64,000 bases of DNA from Polytrichum commune (GCA_950295325.1 OX485803.1:11718001-11782000), one strand, 5' to 3'. Shown: positions 1 to 12,799, numbered from the stretch's first letter. Notes: a model not told the origin generated them from the sequence alone. Made by a program: numbers and translations.

Positions 1-207
1 TGTTAGGGACCTTGTGAAAAATCACCACTTGAGGAGTAGGCGGCCCTATTACCAATTGATTGGGACTTGTACGTAATTCATTGATTTTTTTTAAGTGATT
101 CTTAGTCCCCTATAACCAAGATTTCATGAGGGCTGCCCATTGTAATCGTTATGTTACCCATTCACGTCATGGTGGGGTGTGACAAAATGGGGTTGAATTG
201 CTTTAAG

Positions 208-750
208 GGGCTCACAAAGAATGTAGATGAAAGAATTTCATGATTATTGACAAATAAAAAACAAAAACAAAAACAAAAAAAAATTGGAGTTTGTTTGCAC
301 CTCATGTGAAACTTGGAAGGTTGAGGGCAATGGCAAAGCTCATATACATGTGTAGATGAGTGACTTTCATGAATATTGAAAAGAAGAACAACAAATTATA
401 ATCAGCATTTGTTTGCACTTTCTATGAGATTCTAAAGGTTGAAGGCTTCAGCTCGGCCCTTATAATGCACAGTACTAGTCTTGAAGGGCAAAGCTCATAT
501 ACATGTAGATGAGATAATTTCATGAACATTGAAAAGAAAAATTAATGTTGGAATTCATTTGCACATTATGTGAATTTTTAAGGGATGAGGGCTTGAGGGT
601 GGCCCTAGTACTACACATTCCTAGTCTTGAGGGGCATAGCTCATATACATGTAGAATATTAAATTCCATGAATATTAAACTAAATTAAAATAATTATTTA
701 TTTGCACAATTTATGATTTTTTAAAGGTTGAGGGCTTGAGCTTGGTCAGG

Positions 751-825
<75 letters not shown>

Positions 826-1320
826 GTGAATTGTATGTATACGTAAAAAAAATTGAAATTGGATTTTGTTGCATTTTCTATGAAATCTTAAGGGTTGAGG
901 GCTTAAGCTCGGCCCTAGTATGGCACAATATTAATCCCAAAGGGCAAAGCTCGTATACATGTGAATGAGAGAATTTCACGAATATTGGGGATTTTTCCAA
1001 CTAAAATAAAATCATTTGCATTTTTGTGAAATTTTGAAGATTGAGGGCTTGACCTCGGCCCTAGTACTACAAAATACTAAGTCTTGAGGGGCAAAGCTCA
1101 TATACATGTTGATGAGAGAATTTCATGAATATTGAAGAAGAAGAAAAATCAAATTCTAGTGAAATATTAAAGGTCGAGGGCTTGAGCTCGGCCCTCATAT
1201 AGTACCAATCTCGAAGGACAAAACTCATATATATATGTAGATGAGAGAATTTCATGAATATTGAAAAGAAAAATAAATTGAAATTGAAATTCATTTGGAC
1301 CTTCTATGGTACTTAGAAGG
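208..1320. repeat. Degenerate tandem array, ~125-155 bp unit, about 8 copies
   Basis: Each unit carries a core like GGCAAAGCTCATATACATG followed by GAGAGAATTTCATGAATATTG and, about 90 bp later, a TTGAGGGCTTGAGCTCGGCC-type block. Cores start near 208, 332, 487, 633, 943, 1090 and 1216. The 310-bp gap between 633 and 943 fits one more copy, disrupted by microsatellites. Copies have diverged by substitutions and small indels, so the array is old. Short open frames across it merely follow the repeat and are not believable genes. Confidence 0.8.
757..824. repeat. Compound microsatellite (AC)18(GATA)8
   Basis: An uninterrupted AC run at 757-792 passes directly into eight GATA units at 793-824. It lies inside one copy of the surrounding tandem array and has replaced that copy's core motif. 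Confidence 0.95.
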
Positions 1321-1330
1321 TTGAAACGTG

Positions 1331-4300
1331 GCAATGTTGTTGGACATGACTTTGATAGATCAACTCATACTATGTTGCCCAATTAAAAAATAAATCAACC
1401 GATCATCATAAGTGCACAATTAGGTGTCACAAGGAAGCAAGTTCCCAAGAATATGAACTTTGCATGCAACTAATTGAAAATGGTTACTAGTAGCCAAATG
1501 TTGGTTGTTGGAATCCTTTTGTAACAATTTGCTTTTAATTATTTTAATTTTTAAAAACATACCAATGAATTTTTCTAAATAATGTTTCCAATTCCTTTTG
1601 TAAGATGCTCCAGTTGGATGTCTTGCCACAATTTCTTTTTTTTTTGGGCAACCTTGCCCAATACACTTCCACGCCCTATATTTATGTGTCGAAGACTTAT
1701 AAAACATATGTCCATGTACTCTAAGATGAGCATGCTCATGTCAAGGTGCACATGAATACGCAACCCCCATAAAACACTCATAGGGTGGTGGTGGGCCCTT
1801 CATTCTTCATGTTCTAAAGTGCCATCTCGTAAGGGTCCACCCACACTAGGCCCTACTGAAGTTGATATGTAGTAGTTCCAATCAATGTTCCTTGGCAATA
1901 GGAGGAGTCCCTTTTGATAGAAAAATTCACCTCTTTTTGAATTTTACTACTACCAATAAGAATCTTCGTTCTACTCATAAGAACCTCACTAATATAGTGT
2001 ACTATAGTTTTGCCAATGCATGCAAGACAATATCTCCTATCATGATGGAAACTCTCCCACCGATGTGGGCTAGTCATTGGTAATAGTGTCGGGATGGTAT
2101 AAGAGAATTGGTTAATTTATGAATTGAGGAAGAATAGCTCACCAAATGCTTAGCTAACCACAATTATGGTCAAATCACTCGAACCAACTACTTAAGAAGA
2201 ACTAGCTAACTATATGAGTATTTTAGTGAGAACTAGCTAACCATTGTGCGAGTTGATTGATCTCACACCCCATGGTTACGATGAACCAAATGTTGACCAA
2301 CTCAAAAGATGAATTAATGTTGACCAGCCAAAATCTTAATCAACATGTCCAAAATTTGAACATGACACAATTACAAACATTATGATTTTTGTGGTTTACA
2401 CCATTTGTATTCCAGTACAATTAGTATGAAATTAAAGCCAAACATATATTTATTATTATAGCAAATTATATTATCATTATATCTATTTGTAACATTGGAA
2501 ATGAAATCATTCATATTATTTTTTGATTAAATATTGATATATGATTTAAACTACATGCTAATTTAGGATGCTTTCAGAATGGTGTGGTCTACCTCACAAT
2601 GGATAGGGAGAAGAGATGGACCAAATGAGAAACAACATTCAAGAAACCAACCAAGTTTGAGTATTGGTAATAAGTTAGTTAACATTAAGGGTAGGAATGA
2701 GGTTAGAGTTCTTCACAAAACAAGGTCCAAGAAGCAATCCAACTTCTAGTATGATAACTTTCATTTGAACCTAAATTTTCACTAGGTGGTGTGGACGTGA
2801 GATTGATTAGCTTCCCGTACACGTTAACTACCTCATATGGTGCTTAATTCTCTCAAGCAATGTGAATATGGCTTGGTGTTTAATAAAGAGATATATATGT
2901 GCTTGTATTAGAGGTGAATATACTTGTAGCATTGGTGGTGAACCCAAAGATACTCCATGTGGTGGATGCTTCGTTCTTGAAATCCTAGAATGTCGATTTG
3001 ATTGATAAAGGTAGAAAGCACATGAAACAACACGAGCTCCTAACTAGGGGATGATATTGTACATACATGGACGATGCCACGGGCCCACATCAATGTGTTT
3101 ACAATATCATGAGCCGAGCTCCTAAGAGCACAACCACCCATTATGTAGCAAACTCAATATGAATAAGCTTTAATATACAGTGGCCAACTTTAACTGAAAG
3201 CTCCAAATGTAGGCCCTAACCGCAACCGCCCATTCACAATTTGATTTCCGACGGGCAACTCAATTGCCCGAAACCAATTTTTTTTTTGTACTCTGCTCGA
3301 AATTTTTTTAGGTTGCATGCTACCAATAAATAAATAAAGAAAGAAAAATCATGCCCGCTTTGCGAAGAAAGCTGCAATTCCAACCTTACTTCTGCAAAAC
3401 AACGATCTTACAAACCAGCCTTCAATCCGGCCAAAACTCTACCTACATTCAACGGCACCCATCCAAAATTGAAAGGCACCCCCAACATTTTACAGCTAAT
3501 TGCAATCATAATGAAGCAATTAAACATAAAAAAAAGTACAAACAACTGAGAAATTGAAGTGAAAGTTGTGAGAGGTTGTCATTCTTATAAATATGAGCAA
3601 ATGTTGTTATTTTTTCATACGATTGCCTATCTAATGCTAGACTGATTGATATGTAACCCGAGATACTAGAAGAATACCACATAAACATCTCTAAACTACA
3701 TAATCAAACCACCCCAATTTTTTCAACGAATGTTTTTTCAACCCACATGTGCTAAGAACCAATTGCCTTACCCGAATCACGCCTCTTCTCACATTCTTCC
3801 TCCCCAATCATGATCACCCACTTCAATCGGATTTATCCGTGTATTGGGTGAGGTGTGTATGTATGAGCATGAAGAGTAAGAAATGATTGACCATGACGAA
3901 TAGGAGATTGACCACGAGGAGTAGGAGGTGAGTATGGAAGATGATTAGTCATGACATATGTCTCGAATGCAGCAGAGAGTACCAAATCATGTTCCATCGA
4001 TCTCTTCTTTTATTTTGCAAGTTCTTCATCTCGCCTCAAGGTGTAAAACTCACGTGTCATAGGATCCCTTATGGCATCAATGTCGATTTCAAAAAAATGT
4101 TATGCAATGGTGTCTTGCAAAATGTGGGCCTTCATGCGTGTTGCTCATGTCATCTCTAATGAAGCTTAAGCTTGTACACATGCCACACGACCGGCAGGAA
4201 GAACTAACATGGAGTTGCGATTGGCCGAAACGAACCCCTAATTACCACACAAGAGGACGTTTGAGGGGAGGCAACATGACGTGGCAAGGAATCTTTGTTA

Positions 4301-4600
4301 AGCGAACTACCAGGCGAGGTGCACTGGAAACCCATGGATTGTGGGAGAAGCAGCCCTGGGCCCACAGTCTTGGACTTTTTCCTCCAGGTCCAGCTGCCCT
4401 CACAGAGCCGAGCCCTACACCCTCCCCCGCGCAACCTGTGCGAGCGCCTGCCGAACCTCCCCCTACACTCTCGCCTCGTGGAGCTCTCCGCGCACGCCAT
4501 CCCAGCCGCCCTCCCTGCCACATCACCTTTGCAGCCTAGCTGCAATCACACTGTGCACCGAAAATGTTTTTTTTATCGCAACCCTCTCTCCTCTCCAAAA
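1331..4600. other. No recognisable gene
   Basis: I read both strands and found no protein motif, RNA gene or clear inverted-repeat element. Open frames here are short and low in complexity. A frame on the minus strand near 1853-2077 vaguely recalls retroelement polyprotein debris, but not enough to name it. Confidence 0.5.
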
Positions 4601-5639
4601 TTTCGTTGGTTTCCTGCTTCTAAATTGCATGGATTCGCAAGGGCCTCTGCGAGACGTGGGTAGTAGCAATCCGAATGACATCTCTACTACCAATCCTCCT
4701 GCCGGGGGCAACAAATTCCGTGTACAACGAGGTAGCATTCCTCTTGCACCATATTTCCAGGGTTTTCCACATGTTGGGAGTCAAATGCCGTTTCTATTTT
4801 TGTCTCCTTCATGCCTCCAGTTCCAAGGGTGGGGTTTGCACCTCCGACTCAAGGCGGGCCTAGCCCCACCATCGACCTCACAGCAGGGTCTCAAAAGCGA
4901 GGTTCCCGGGAATGTATCATGGACCCATCCAAGTCCAGCAAGAAACGGAGAGGTCCTCGGAAAAAACCATAAATTGTTGAACTGGATGACGTGAAGGACG
5001 AAGTGGAGCTCCTGAAGACTGGTGGGCATTGGAAGGATCACTGGGTCATCCAGTTGATTACCATTCGGGGAGAGATGCACAGTATTTTCTCTGCACCACC
5101 GAAGCAAGGTAATGTTCATTTTTCCTTTTTTTCCTTTTTTTCAGGCCACATTCGACATCTCCAACCTCGCATGTGCAATGTTATTGTCCTCGTTGTCCAC
5201 ATTGCATTCAGAGGGGTTGGGCACATGTGGTGCCCAACCGGCGCAGTGTTGTACCTTGCAGCCGCGAGCCCCGTTTCCCAGGAAACAGGGGCTCCTGCCA
5301 GCTGGCCCCTGTGAGACCAAAATGGTGCCCACATGTGGTGATTAACTCTTCGAAACCAATTTTAGTTTGACTTTGATGTGTTATGATTATTCACAAAACA
5401 TAAAAAGAGTGAAGTGTGGTGTGGATTTAAGTTTAGGCATTAGAATGTGTGGTGTAGTTATTTCAAGGTTTGATTTCAATAAGAGGATGCCTTGATTATG
5501 TGAGTAGTGGGTAAGGTGAAGCAAGGTGAGCTCCGCGGGTTAAATGCCCACTTTTGGATCCACCTTGGTAGTTTAGGAAGAAGGAAGCTTGGTGGATGGG
5601 GATTAGTCCCTACTTTGGAGGAGAGGGTTAAAGGATTGT

Positions 5640-5720
5640 GATTGGAGGTGCTAATCCTCTCACCCTATCCTCACCTCTCTCTCCCTCTCTCCCTCTCTCC
5701 CTCTTTGCTACTTAAGGTGT
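5640..5720. repeat. CT-rich microsatellite-like tract
   Basis: Repeated CTCTCTCCCT-type units fill about 5670-5705, continuing into pyrimidine-rich sequence. It lies inside the TG...CA element. Confidence 0.7.
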
Positions 5721-6082
5721 TCTTTCTCTCATTTGCCTCTCTCTCCATCAAGCGCTCTCAAGGGAGCAAGCTCTTAAGAGCTTGAGCCACGTGTGTGGGT
5801 CGTTAGTTTTAGTGAAGTTAAGTAGTTAAGCTCTCCCTCTCAAATCCTCTAAAGGGGAGCGAGCTCTTAGAGTTTGAGGCTTATGTGTGGATTAGTTAGT
5901 TATAGTGAAGTTAGGAAGTTAATCCCTCTTATGAGTAGGGGAAGCTTAGAGTCATTGCACTAAGCTCATGAGTAGTGGTTAGATTGGATTAATTTAGTGG
6001 GAGGTGTGCATTCATTAGTTAAGAGGCTTAGATGAGCAATTGATTAAGCACTAGAGTTGAAATTAGTTTGGTGTTGATTTCA

Positions 6083-6541
6083 TCAACTGCTGCCGGGACT
6101 ACTGGTCCAGGGGCCTCCCAAGGCTCAACTGCTGCCGGGACTACTAGTCCAGGGGCCTCCCAAGGCTCAACTGCTGCCGGGACTGCTTAATCCAGGGCCT
6201 CCCAGGCTCAACTGCTGTCGGGATTGCTTAGTCCAGGGCCTCCCAGGCTCAACTGCTGCCGCGACTGCTAGTCCAGGGGCCTCCCAAGGCTCAACTGCTG
6301 CCGGGACTGCTTAGTCCAGGGGCCTCCCAAGGCTCAACTGCTGCCGGGACTACTAGTCCAGGGGCCTCCCAAGGCTCAACTGCTGCCGGGACTGCTTAGT
6401 CCAGGGCCTCCCAGGCTCAACTGCTGCCGGGACTGCTAGTCCAGGGGCCTCCCAAGGCTCAACTGCTGCCGGGACTGCTTAGTCCAGGGCCTCCCAGGCT
6501 CAACTGCTGCCGGGACTGCTAGTCCAGGGGCCTCCCAAGGC
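6083..6541. repeat. 42-bp minisatellite, 11 copies
   Basis: Eleven head-to-tail units of 41-43 bp begin at 6083, 6125, 6167, 6208, 6249, 6291, 6334, 6376, 6417, 6459 and 6500. Each starts TCAACTGCTGCCGGGACT and ends in CCAGGGGCCTCCCAAGGC or the shorter CCAGGGCCTCCCAGGC. Long (42-43) and short (41) types alternate strictly from copy 7 to 11, giving an 83-bp higher-order unit. The array is GC-rich inside an AT-rich element. Confidence 0.95.
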
Positions 6542-7119
6542 TCGTTATCTCAATAGCCGAAAGGGCCGAGACCAGCTCATTGAAGTGGTGAAAGCGAAGG
6601 ACAACTTTAAGGGAACCTGGATGGTTGGTTTAAGCTGGGTTACCGAGGAATGGGTTTAGGGGCCTAAAGCTTAGCCCAAATCGAACATTATCACTAAAAC
6701 TAAGCATAGGGCAAGTTATGCATTTTAGATTATTCTAGTGCATATGTAAGTTTTAGACTTATTAGGCTAGGTAGTGTGAGGTGTGGCTTGCTAGTAAATG
6801 TAATTGGGGTTGTAGTTAGCTTTTTGGTTACAAACAAACCCAGGGAACAAGTCAGGGAAGACTTAAAAGGTGATTCTTATATCATCTAGGTGTCTTAGAC
6901 AAGGTTTTGTTAGGATAAACACAAAGGTATAACACTTTACTTCATCTTTGGTGTGACAATTCATTTAAAGGTAAGGGGTAAAAAACATCTAAAAGACCCC
7001 TCTTTTCCAGTACATGCAAGAGTGACAGTCTCTCACCTCACTTTACTTTTCATGGCAATCGTCTGGCAGTGAATTCTTTTTATTAGGACCAAGTGCGGTG
7101 CACAAACATAGGCACAACC

Positions 7120-8520
7120 ATCGACTATAGTCTTTGCATAAGTATCATCATTGTGTCTTAATTATCAAAGCCAAGGGCACTTTGATCTTTGCTATAGTCT
7201 TTAGATTCATATTAGCATAATACACATTTGATTATAGCCTTTAATATAGTCTTTATGCATTATGAATCATAAATCCAACAAAACCATATGTAGGATAAGA
7301 GCGCATACATTCAATTATTAATCAATTACAAAACAACGAGATTAGGATTACCCCTTCCTGGAATAGGAAACATTCAGCCAATGATTGCGTTGTCCTTTCG
7401 GCTTCTCACCAAGGTAACTGTTCAAGGCTATAGTCTTTCCACTAGGCCCTTTCATCTCCCAGCATGACTATTGCCTTCTCAATCCATTAAGTTACTTATA
7501 CTTAGGATTACAAACACACACACACACTCTCATTGGGCTAGTACAGATTCCTTGATTTCATTTAATCATCTTATTAGCTTATGTCATCACTTACTTTATT
7601 AATTTCACATTCTTACTCCATTGCCATGAAGCTCTCAGATTTACATTTGATTACACCATGACAATTCCTCTATCAGAATTCCTCTTGATTACCAAGACTA
7701 TAGTCTTGCCTTAATTGGGTCTACCCCAATCCCTCCGGGAAATTCCCTAGTCAATCACGAAGACGATAGCCTTCACTCAAGGTAATTGAGAATGAAATCT
7801 CATCTTCCCTTCCCACAGGAAGGTAACTTCCCAGACTATTGCCTTAAACTATGATGAGAGATGATCTCAGTTATTAATGCAGACCATTGCCTGGCCGTGT
7901 ACATTTTCTCTGAATCATTATATAATGATAAATTTAGACTATGGCCTGATCATGTAATTGAGTTTACTCAATTCTATTGATTCAAGTGGTCTTGCAATCA
8001 ATTACACACAACACACAAGGCCATGAACTGTAATCACTGTAGCAAGGTAGAAACAATTCTAACAACAGTAATTCCTACACTTTGCAATCCCTGCAAGGTG
8101 TACTTACAACAGCCACAGACTATAGCCCTGACAATCACTTCAAATCAGTCTTCCATCCCAATATCAGACTATAGCCTGAATTCACAATTAATATCCAATA
8201 GACACAACAACAGAAACAAGATAAATCTCTCACAATGAAATAATTGAGGATTCACTCCCATATAAGTAATTACTTAATATTGATCAATGTTACATCAAAA
8301 GACTATCGTCATGCACAACCAAAGTGCATCAATTTGCAGACTATACTTCAAAAGGTCTAAAAACAATGGAGTTCAATCTCTATCCCAGAGATGACTAACT
8401 TCTTTCTTACCTCCCCCTTCCTTTATATTGTGTGGGGAGTCCTCTTCAGCCTTACATCCTTTCATATCAGACTATAGCCTTGGAAGTTATGCTTTTCAGA
8501 ATCTGAAGACTATAGTCTGT
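7120..8520. repeat. Dispersed palindromic 12-mer, AGACTATAGTCT-like, ~16 occurrences
   Basis: The motif AGACTATAGYCT or a one- or two-base variant occurs near 7123, 7192, 7232, 7243, 7427, 7695, 7760, 7832, 7881, 7936, 8117, 8166, 8299, 8338, 8469 and 8507. AGACTATAGTCT is a perfect palindrome. The sequence between occurrences does not look repeated and spacing is irregular (about 11 to 270 bp), so this is not a simple tandem repeat. All copies lie in the right half of the TG...CA element. Its function is unknown. Confidence 0.75.
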
Positions 8521-8988
8521 TCACATGGACAATATCTTAAGATTTCAGTGCATATTTTGTCCCTTTTTACACTGAATTCTAATTTGCAAAAAGATAAACT
8601 AAAAATTGCTATCACAGGGGTGGACTACTAAGAACAGTGTTTTTGAACACTCGCATCTTATTGGGCAAATAAATCACTTGCATTATTAATGGAGAAGGTG
8701 GATGACCCCTGCGATGACGAGACAAAGGAGGTTAGGCCAAAGGTTGCGAGGGGGATGTCTTTAAAGGCATGTGTGGCCACGGCCGCGGGTTGGACTCTTG
8801 AGAAAGCCAACTCTAGCACAAGCCAAGAGGCCAACATTAATAAAGTACAATGAGTGAGACAATACATGTTCATTTGGACATGAAAATTACCTTGCACATG
8901 GTTCAATGTTGTAATAGATAAATGTGATTCTCAAAGTCATCACCTGGACTAGGACGCTTAAGGGTGGTGGGTTTGGCCTCACAGCCCC

Positions 8989-11222
8989 GTTGGGCACAAG
9001 GCTGCGGCGGCACAGCTTGGGCCGCCACATGGCGATGGCTGGGCCCCCATAACTTTTATAGGTTAAGGTTTTTTTTCTTTGAATTTTTTTGTGCTTGTTG
9101 GAACTTAAGGACTAGGGGTGTTTCAAGAATTTAGAGCTTTAGTTTTTTTTTTTTTTTTTCAAACACGGCTTCAATTTGGCGTGTTTTCTCCGGGATTAAT
9201 TTGTGGGTTTTGGATCAATTTAATCGAGATGGATGATACGGACATTGTAATGTTTTTATATATATATATTTTTTAATCGTGGATGCGGATACAAACCTTG
9301 TTTGGCACGTGAAGAGGTTACAGAGTCTCAACGGAGTTTGCATTGTCTCTGAGACATATCTCGCGTCTTGGGATGAGCAACCAGGGCAACGGCGGGGACA
9401 ATCCCATCTCTAATAGGCCCCTCCATCGATTCCATAAAAGTCTTAAAATTTGGACTAAAACCCAACACAGGGAAATATGCTAACTAGTTAATGCAATGTA
9501 CGGCATAAAAAACATGCAAATTCGAGCAAATGGCAATCAAATAATCGAGCATATGCGGAAATCCAAATATGACTGAAAACTGAGAAAAAACTCCTGGAAA
9601 TCCTAAGTATGATGTGCAAACAAACTGTTGTGTCTACTCGGAGCAGTAAAAAAAATTGTATAAAAAACTACGGTAAAAACTATGGTAAAACATTCATGTA
9701 AAAAACTAAGTTTTTACTGCTTCGAGATAAAACGCAGTGCAATTTTTATTGCACCGAGTAAAACCCTGGCAGCCTGGGCGGTTGCAGCTATTATTGTCGC
9801 AACCCTTGCTAGCCCCCCTTGACAATCTTGCCAATTTTCAATTCTAGCAAAGGTTACGAGCGCTAACCATTCGCATTCCGCCATGCCAATGATTAGCTCC
9901 TCCTACCCCGGACCTTATAGTTCATAGGAGGGAACCAACCCTCCTACTTTGCTTTCGGGACTCACCCCTTAATCCGTAACCCATTCCTAGATGTGGACTT
10001 CCATCCATGGAAGTCCAATCCCATGTTGATCATCGCATTGCCGGAGCAACACTACAACAACCCGAACCATACTAGGCAACTATGGCCTCACAATGGGCCA
10101 ATGCCCATGGAGGCCTTGCCGTTCGGCCTCGGGTGGGTGAGGCCACACCACCTCACCCATATAAGCCTCTAGGACTCTACGCGGGGCCCCTACCCCACCG
10201 TCAACCAACCTCTTGTCTCTCTACCAAGAGTTGGGGCCAAGTGGACATTTTCCCTTAGCCGCTGGGCCTAGAAGCCCCCAGCAGCTTCAGACCATCATAA
10301 CTTCCTTGTATGATGTCTGATTCCAGCAACCAACCACTCCATCTTCATCTACGCTTCACGTAGATGCCGATGGACTCCTCACTTGCCCCATTCGGGCAAG
10401 TGGTAAGGAAGTTATGCCTGTTTGAACCTTGGCAGTCCCGGGAATCACTCCCAGGCACTGCTGTACCAGAGCGCTGTCCCGGGACAGCTCCCCACTCAAA
10501 TGGCCATAACTCCTAGCTCACACCTCCGATTGAGGTGTTCTTGAGCATTCTAGAATCACCACGCCATGAGCTACGCATAGCTCATGGCCTTACCCTTGTG
10601 CCTCCTAGTCTTCGTGGATGGGAGGCGTTCCCAACGCCCGGGGACCTCATCCACACTAGGATCACTTGGGCCCTCTCACCAATGGCGCCACAAGTCCCGG
10701 GTGTCACTCCGGGGTCCCCCTTGTGCCCATGGTGTTTCGGGCACTCCTCATGGAGAGGTGCGCGACAATTATAATGTACCCTGCCGCCTCCCAGGTGGCT
10801 GCCATGCCTCCTAGGTGGCCATTTTTGGCTGCAGGGCAACATTTGGGCCTCATGTGCCCAACACTAGAGGGTAGTAGTTCTCCGAGACAGGTTCTTCGAA
10901 TGTCCAAAATGTGGATTTTTTTTGCAATATGTAAATGTCAGCTTTAGTTTGAGTTTCAATTTTTTCTATTGTCCGGTTTCCTCTCAATTTAGACACTTCC
11001 CTTGTAATTTGCTACCTCTCATTTTCGGTGACCATCACATTTTGTCGACGTCGGGAATGCCTTGCTCTACTTTCTAAAGTCTAGTCGTATGAACTCCCAC
11101 ACTGCTCTGAAGTACATAGACATCATGTTTTGGCTGCTCTAGAATTTAATCATTTTCTACAGTAGTTAGTGATTTTGTTTGATTTTTGGCACTGCTCCGG
11201 GGCACAAGGTCTTTCTGTCTTG
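8989..11222. other. Remaining intron sequence of the Harbinger trihelix gene
   Basis: No gene is recognised. The part from about 9765 to 10870 is GC-rich, with small palindromes such as GGACTTCCATCCATGGAAGTCC split around 10000-10020 and TGAGCTACGCATAGCTCA near 10567-10584. It reads like retrotransposon regulatory DNA but lacks clear ends. A degenerate repeat unit near 11150-11222 matches the array at 12800-13021 beyond the second insertion. Confidence 0.5.
9636..9759. repeat. Short AT-rich inverted-repeat element (possible MITE)
   Basis: ACTCGGAGCAGTAAAAA at the left is mirrored by TTTTTATTGCACCGAGT at the right, with AT-rich sequence between. A further inverted copy of the motif lies inside, near 9710-9730. 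No convincing target-site duplication was found, so the call is tentative. Confidence 0.4.
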
Positions 11223-11227
11223 GCTGC

Positions 11228-12783
11228 TGTGAGCCCAATATGGTGCCCACATGTGTTCTTGACCCTAAATACTATAGGATCTTTGAGTTGATGTTCATTT
11301 TTGCATTTTAAAAAAAACATAAAAAGAGTGGAGTCCTAGATTTGATTGTTATTTAAACCATAGGCTTGAATGCGGGTTCCTCTTCAGTTAAAAGAAATTA
11401 AAAACATTAATTAATAACTAGGTGTGGATTCTGGTTTTCCGAGAAGGAGCTGAGTTCAAATGGGTTGTATTGAGTAAGGAGTGTGTTCGTTTTAGGCTTT
11501 GATTATGGTCGTTTAGGGGGGGTCCCTTGGTGTGTGGATGAGTTGGGAATTCGAAGGCGGAGAAGGCGTGTGAGGGCCCGAGATTTCGTGGGGGGGGGGG
11601 GGAAGGTCGAAGCTCTGGGTTGCGGTGAGTTTTATCTCTCTCTTCGCAGGACAACAAGGGGCTTCAAGGTAGGCCGCTGGCCTGAAGCAAGGGGGCGAGC
11701 TCAATTCCAGAGGAGGAGCTTCCAAGGGAAAGCATCGGAACCTAGATCGACTGGGAAGTTGAAGTCTGAGGTCGGGGAAAAAAAGGCTGAACTCCTGAGA
11801 GAAAATGGTCAGCAGCAGCCCAGGGAGGCGGTTGGATTGGGAGAACTCTGGCGACAAAATGACGTTGCATTTACTGTTTTTCCGAACTCGGAACACTGCC
11901 AGGATTCGACTAGACAGGCGGAAGTAAGGCAATTGGAGAATGGTCTTCGAAATCAATCAGTTCACATGTTGGCCATTTAAGAAGTGTTGCTCATGAGCAC
12001 AGAGAGGCCGAATGTGTGAGGGTCGTGAATGAAAACAGAGGAAAAGGCAGGAGTTGCATCAGGTGCATTCCTGGGAAGTCGGCCATCTTGGGTGAGAATT
12101 GAGTTTTTTAGTGTTGAGAATTTATCCACTACATCCTCATATTTGGCAGCTGAATTCGGGCCAAAGCAGCTCTTGGGCGCTGCTACCTTGAGCGCAGGTC
12201 GCTCAACAACCAGGCTACTGCGAGGTGAGGGAGATGCAGCCACAATAGGTCTGTGTGTAGCAAGGCTAAGAGAAATTGTGGCTGCCGGTCCAGGGGATGT
12301 AACGGTGCCAGTGGGGACCACCGAACTATGGTTGTGGCGTAGGGGTGAATCGGTGGCAGCATAGTGCTGGACGGCGTTAGGAGGAGACTGGGCCAACTGA
12401 GGTGATCTCGGCTGGTCGAACAGGGGGGGGTGTTAAGGTTTAAGCAGGGTTTAAGGGTGTAGCAAGAATTTCAGATTGACCCAAGATTATGATTAAGGTT
12501 GCATTAGTGAGGAAGGGGCAAATAGAGAGAGGGGTTAGGTTAGCCAAAACCCTCTTGTGTGATGGGTTGGTGTTTTAGTTGTTTAAGACCGATGAGCACA
12601 AGGTCGGAGTATTTTCTAAATACTAGGCGCTTGGTGTTTCGGGAATAAAGAGTGTGTGTCGAATTTTTACTTCATCAATATTTAAGTAAGCATGACCACA
12701 GGCCAAGTAATGGATTGTGAAGATGGGGGTCCTAAGCTCCTACCCAGACTACGACGCATAAGGGTGGGGGTTTAGGTCTCACA
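11228..12783. mobile_element. Second TG...CA element with 5-bp duplication, 1556 bp
   Basis: It begins TGTGAGCCCAATATGGTGCC and ends GGGTTTAGGTCTCACA, both clearly related to the ends of the element at 5310-8983. GCTGC flanks it on both sides (11223-11227 and 12784-12788). The interior differs from the larger copy apart from an AAACATAAAAAGAGTG block close to the left end. Open frames occur on both strands at 11483-12396, but I recognise no domain. It splits a degenerate ~90-bp repeat of the host intron. Confidence 0.7.
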
Positions 12784-12799
12784 GCTGCTCTCAATTTTT

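Larger units (their letters stand above)
5310..8983. mobile_element. TG...CA element with 5-bp duplication (solo-LTR-like), 3674 bp
   Basis: It begins TGTGAGACCAAAATGG and ends GGGTTTGGCCTCACA, the TG...CA ends of LTR retrotransposon DNA. It is flanked by GCCCC on both sides (5305-5309 and 8984-8988). No internal terminal direct repeat, primer-binding site or pol motif is visible, so a solo LTR or a non-autonomous derivative is likeliest. It lies in the intron of the Harbinger trihelix gene. It contains a CT-rich tract, a 42-bp minisatellite and a dispersed palindromic motif, listed separately. Confidence 0.7.

Noticed and set aside
4242..4545. Overlapping GC-rich frames on both strands near 4.2-4.6 kb
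   Set aside because: Low-complexity Pro/Ala/Arg translations in several frames at once; composition effect. Only the part from 4629 is supported, by its trihelix continuation.
10535..10947. Several overlapping frames at 10.5-10.9 kb
   Set aside because: They mirror each other on both strands in GC-rich intron DNA and contain no domain.
11483..12396. Plus frame of 165 codons and minus frames of 147 and 139 codons in the second TG...CA element
   Set aside because: I looked for gag- or LINE ORF1-like motifs and found none; the frames are Ser/Pro/Leu-rich in a GC-rich stretch. Possible remnant coding sequence, not supportable.
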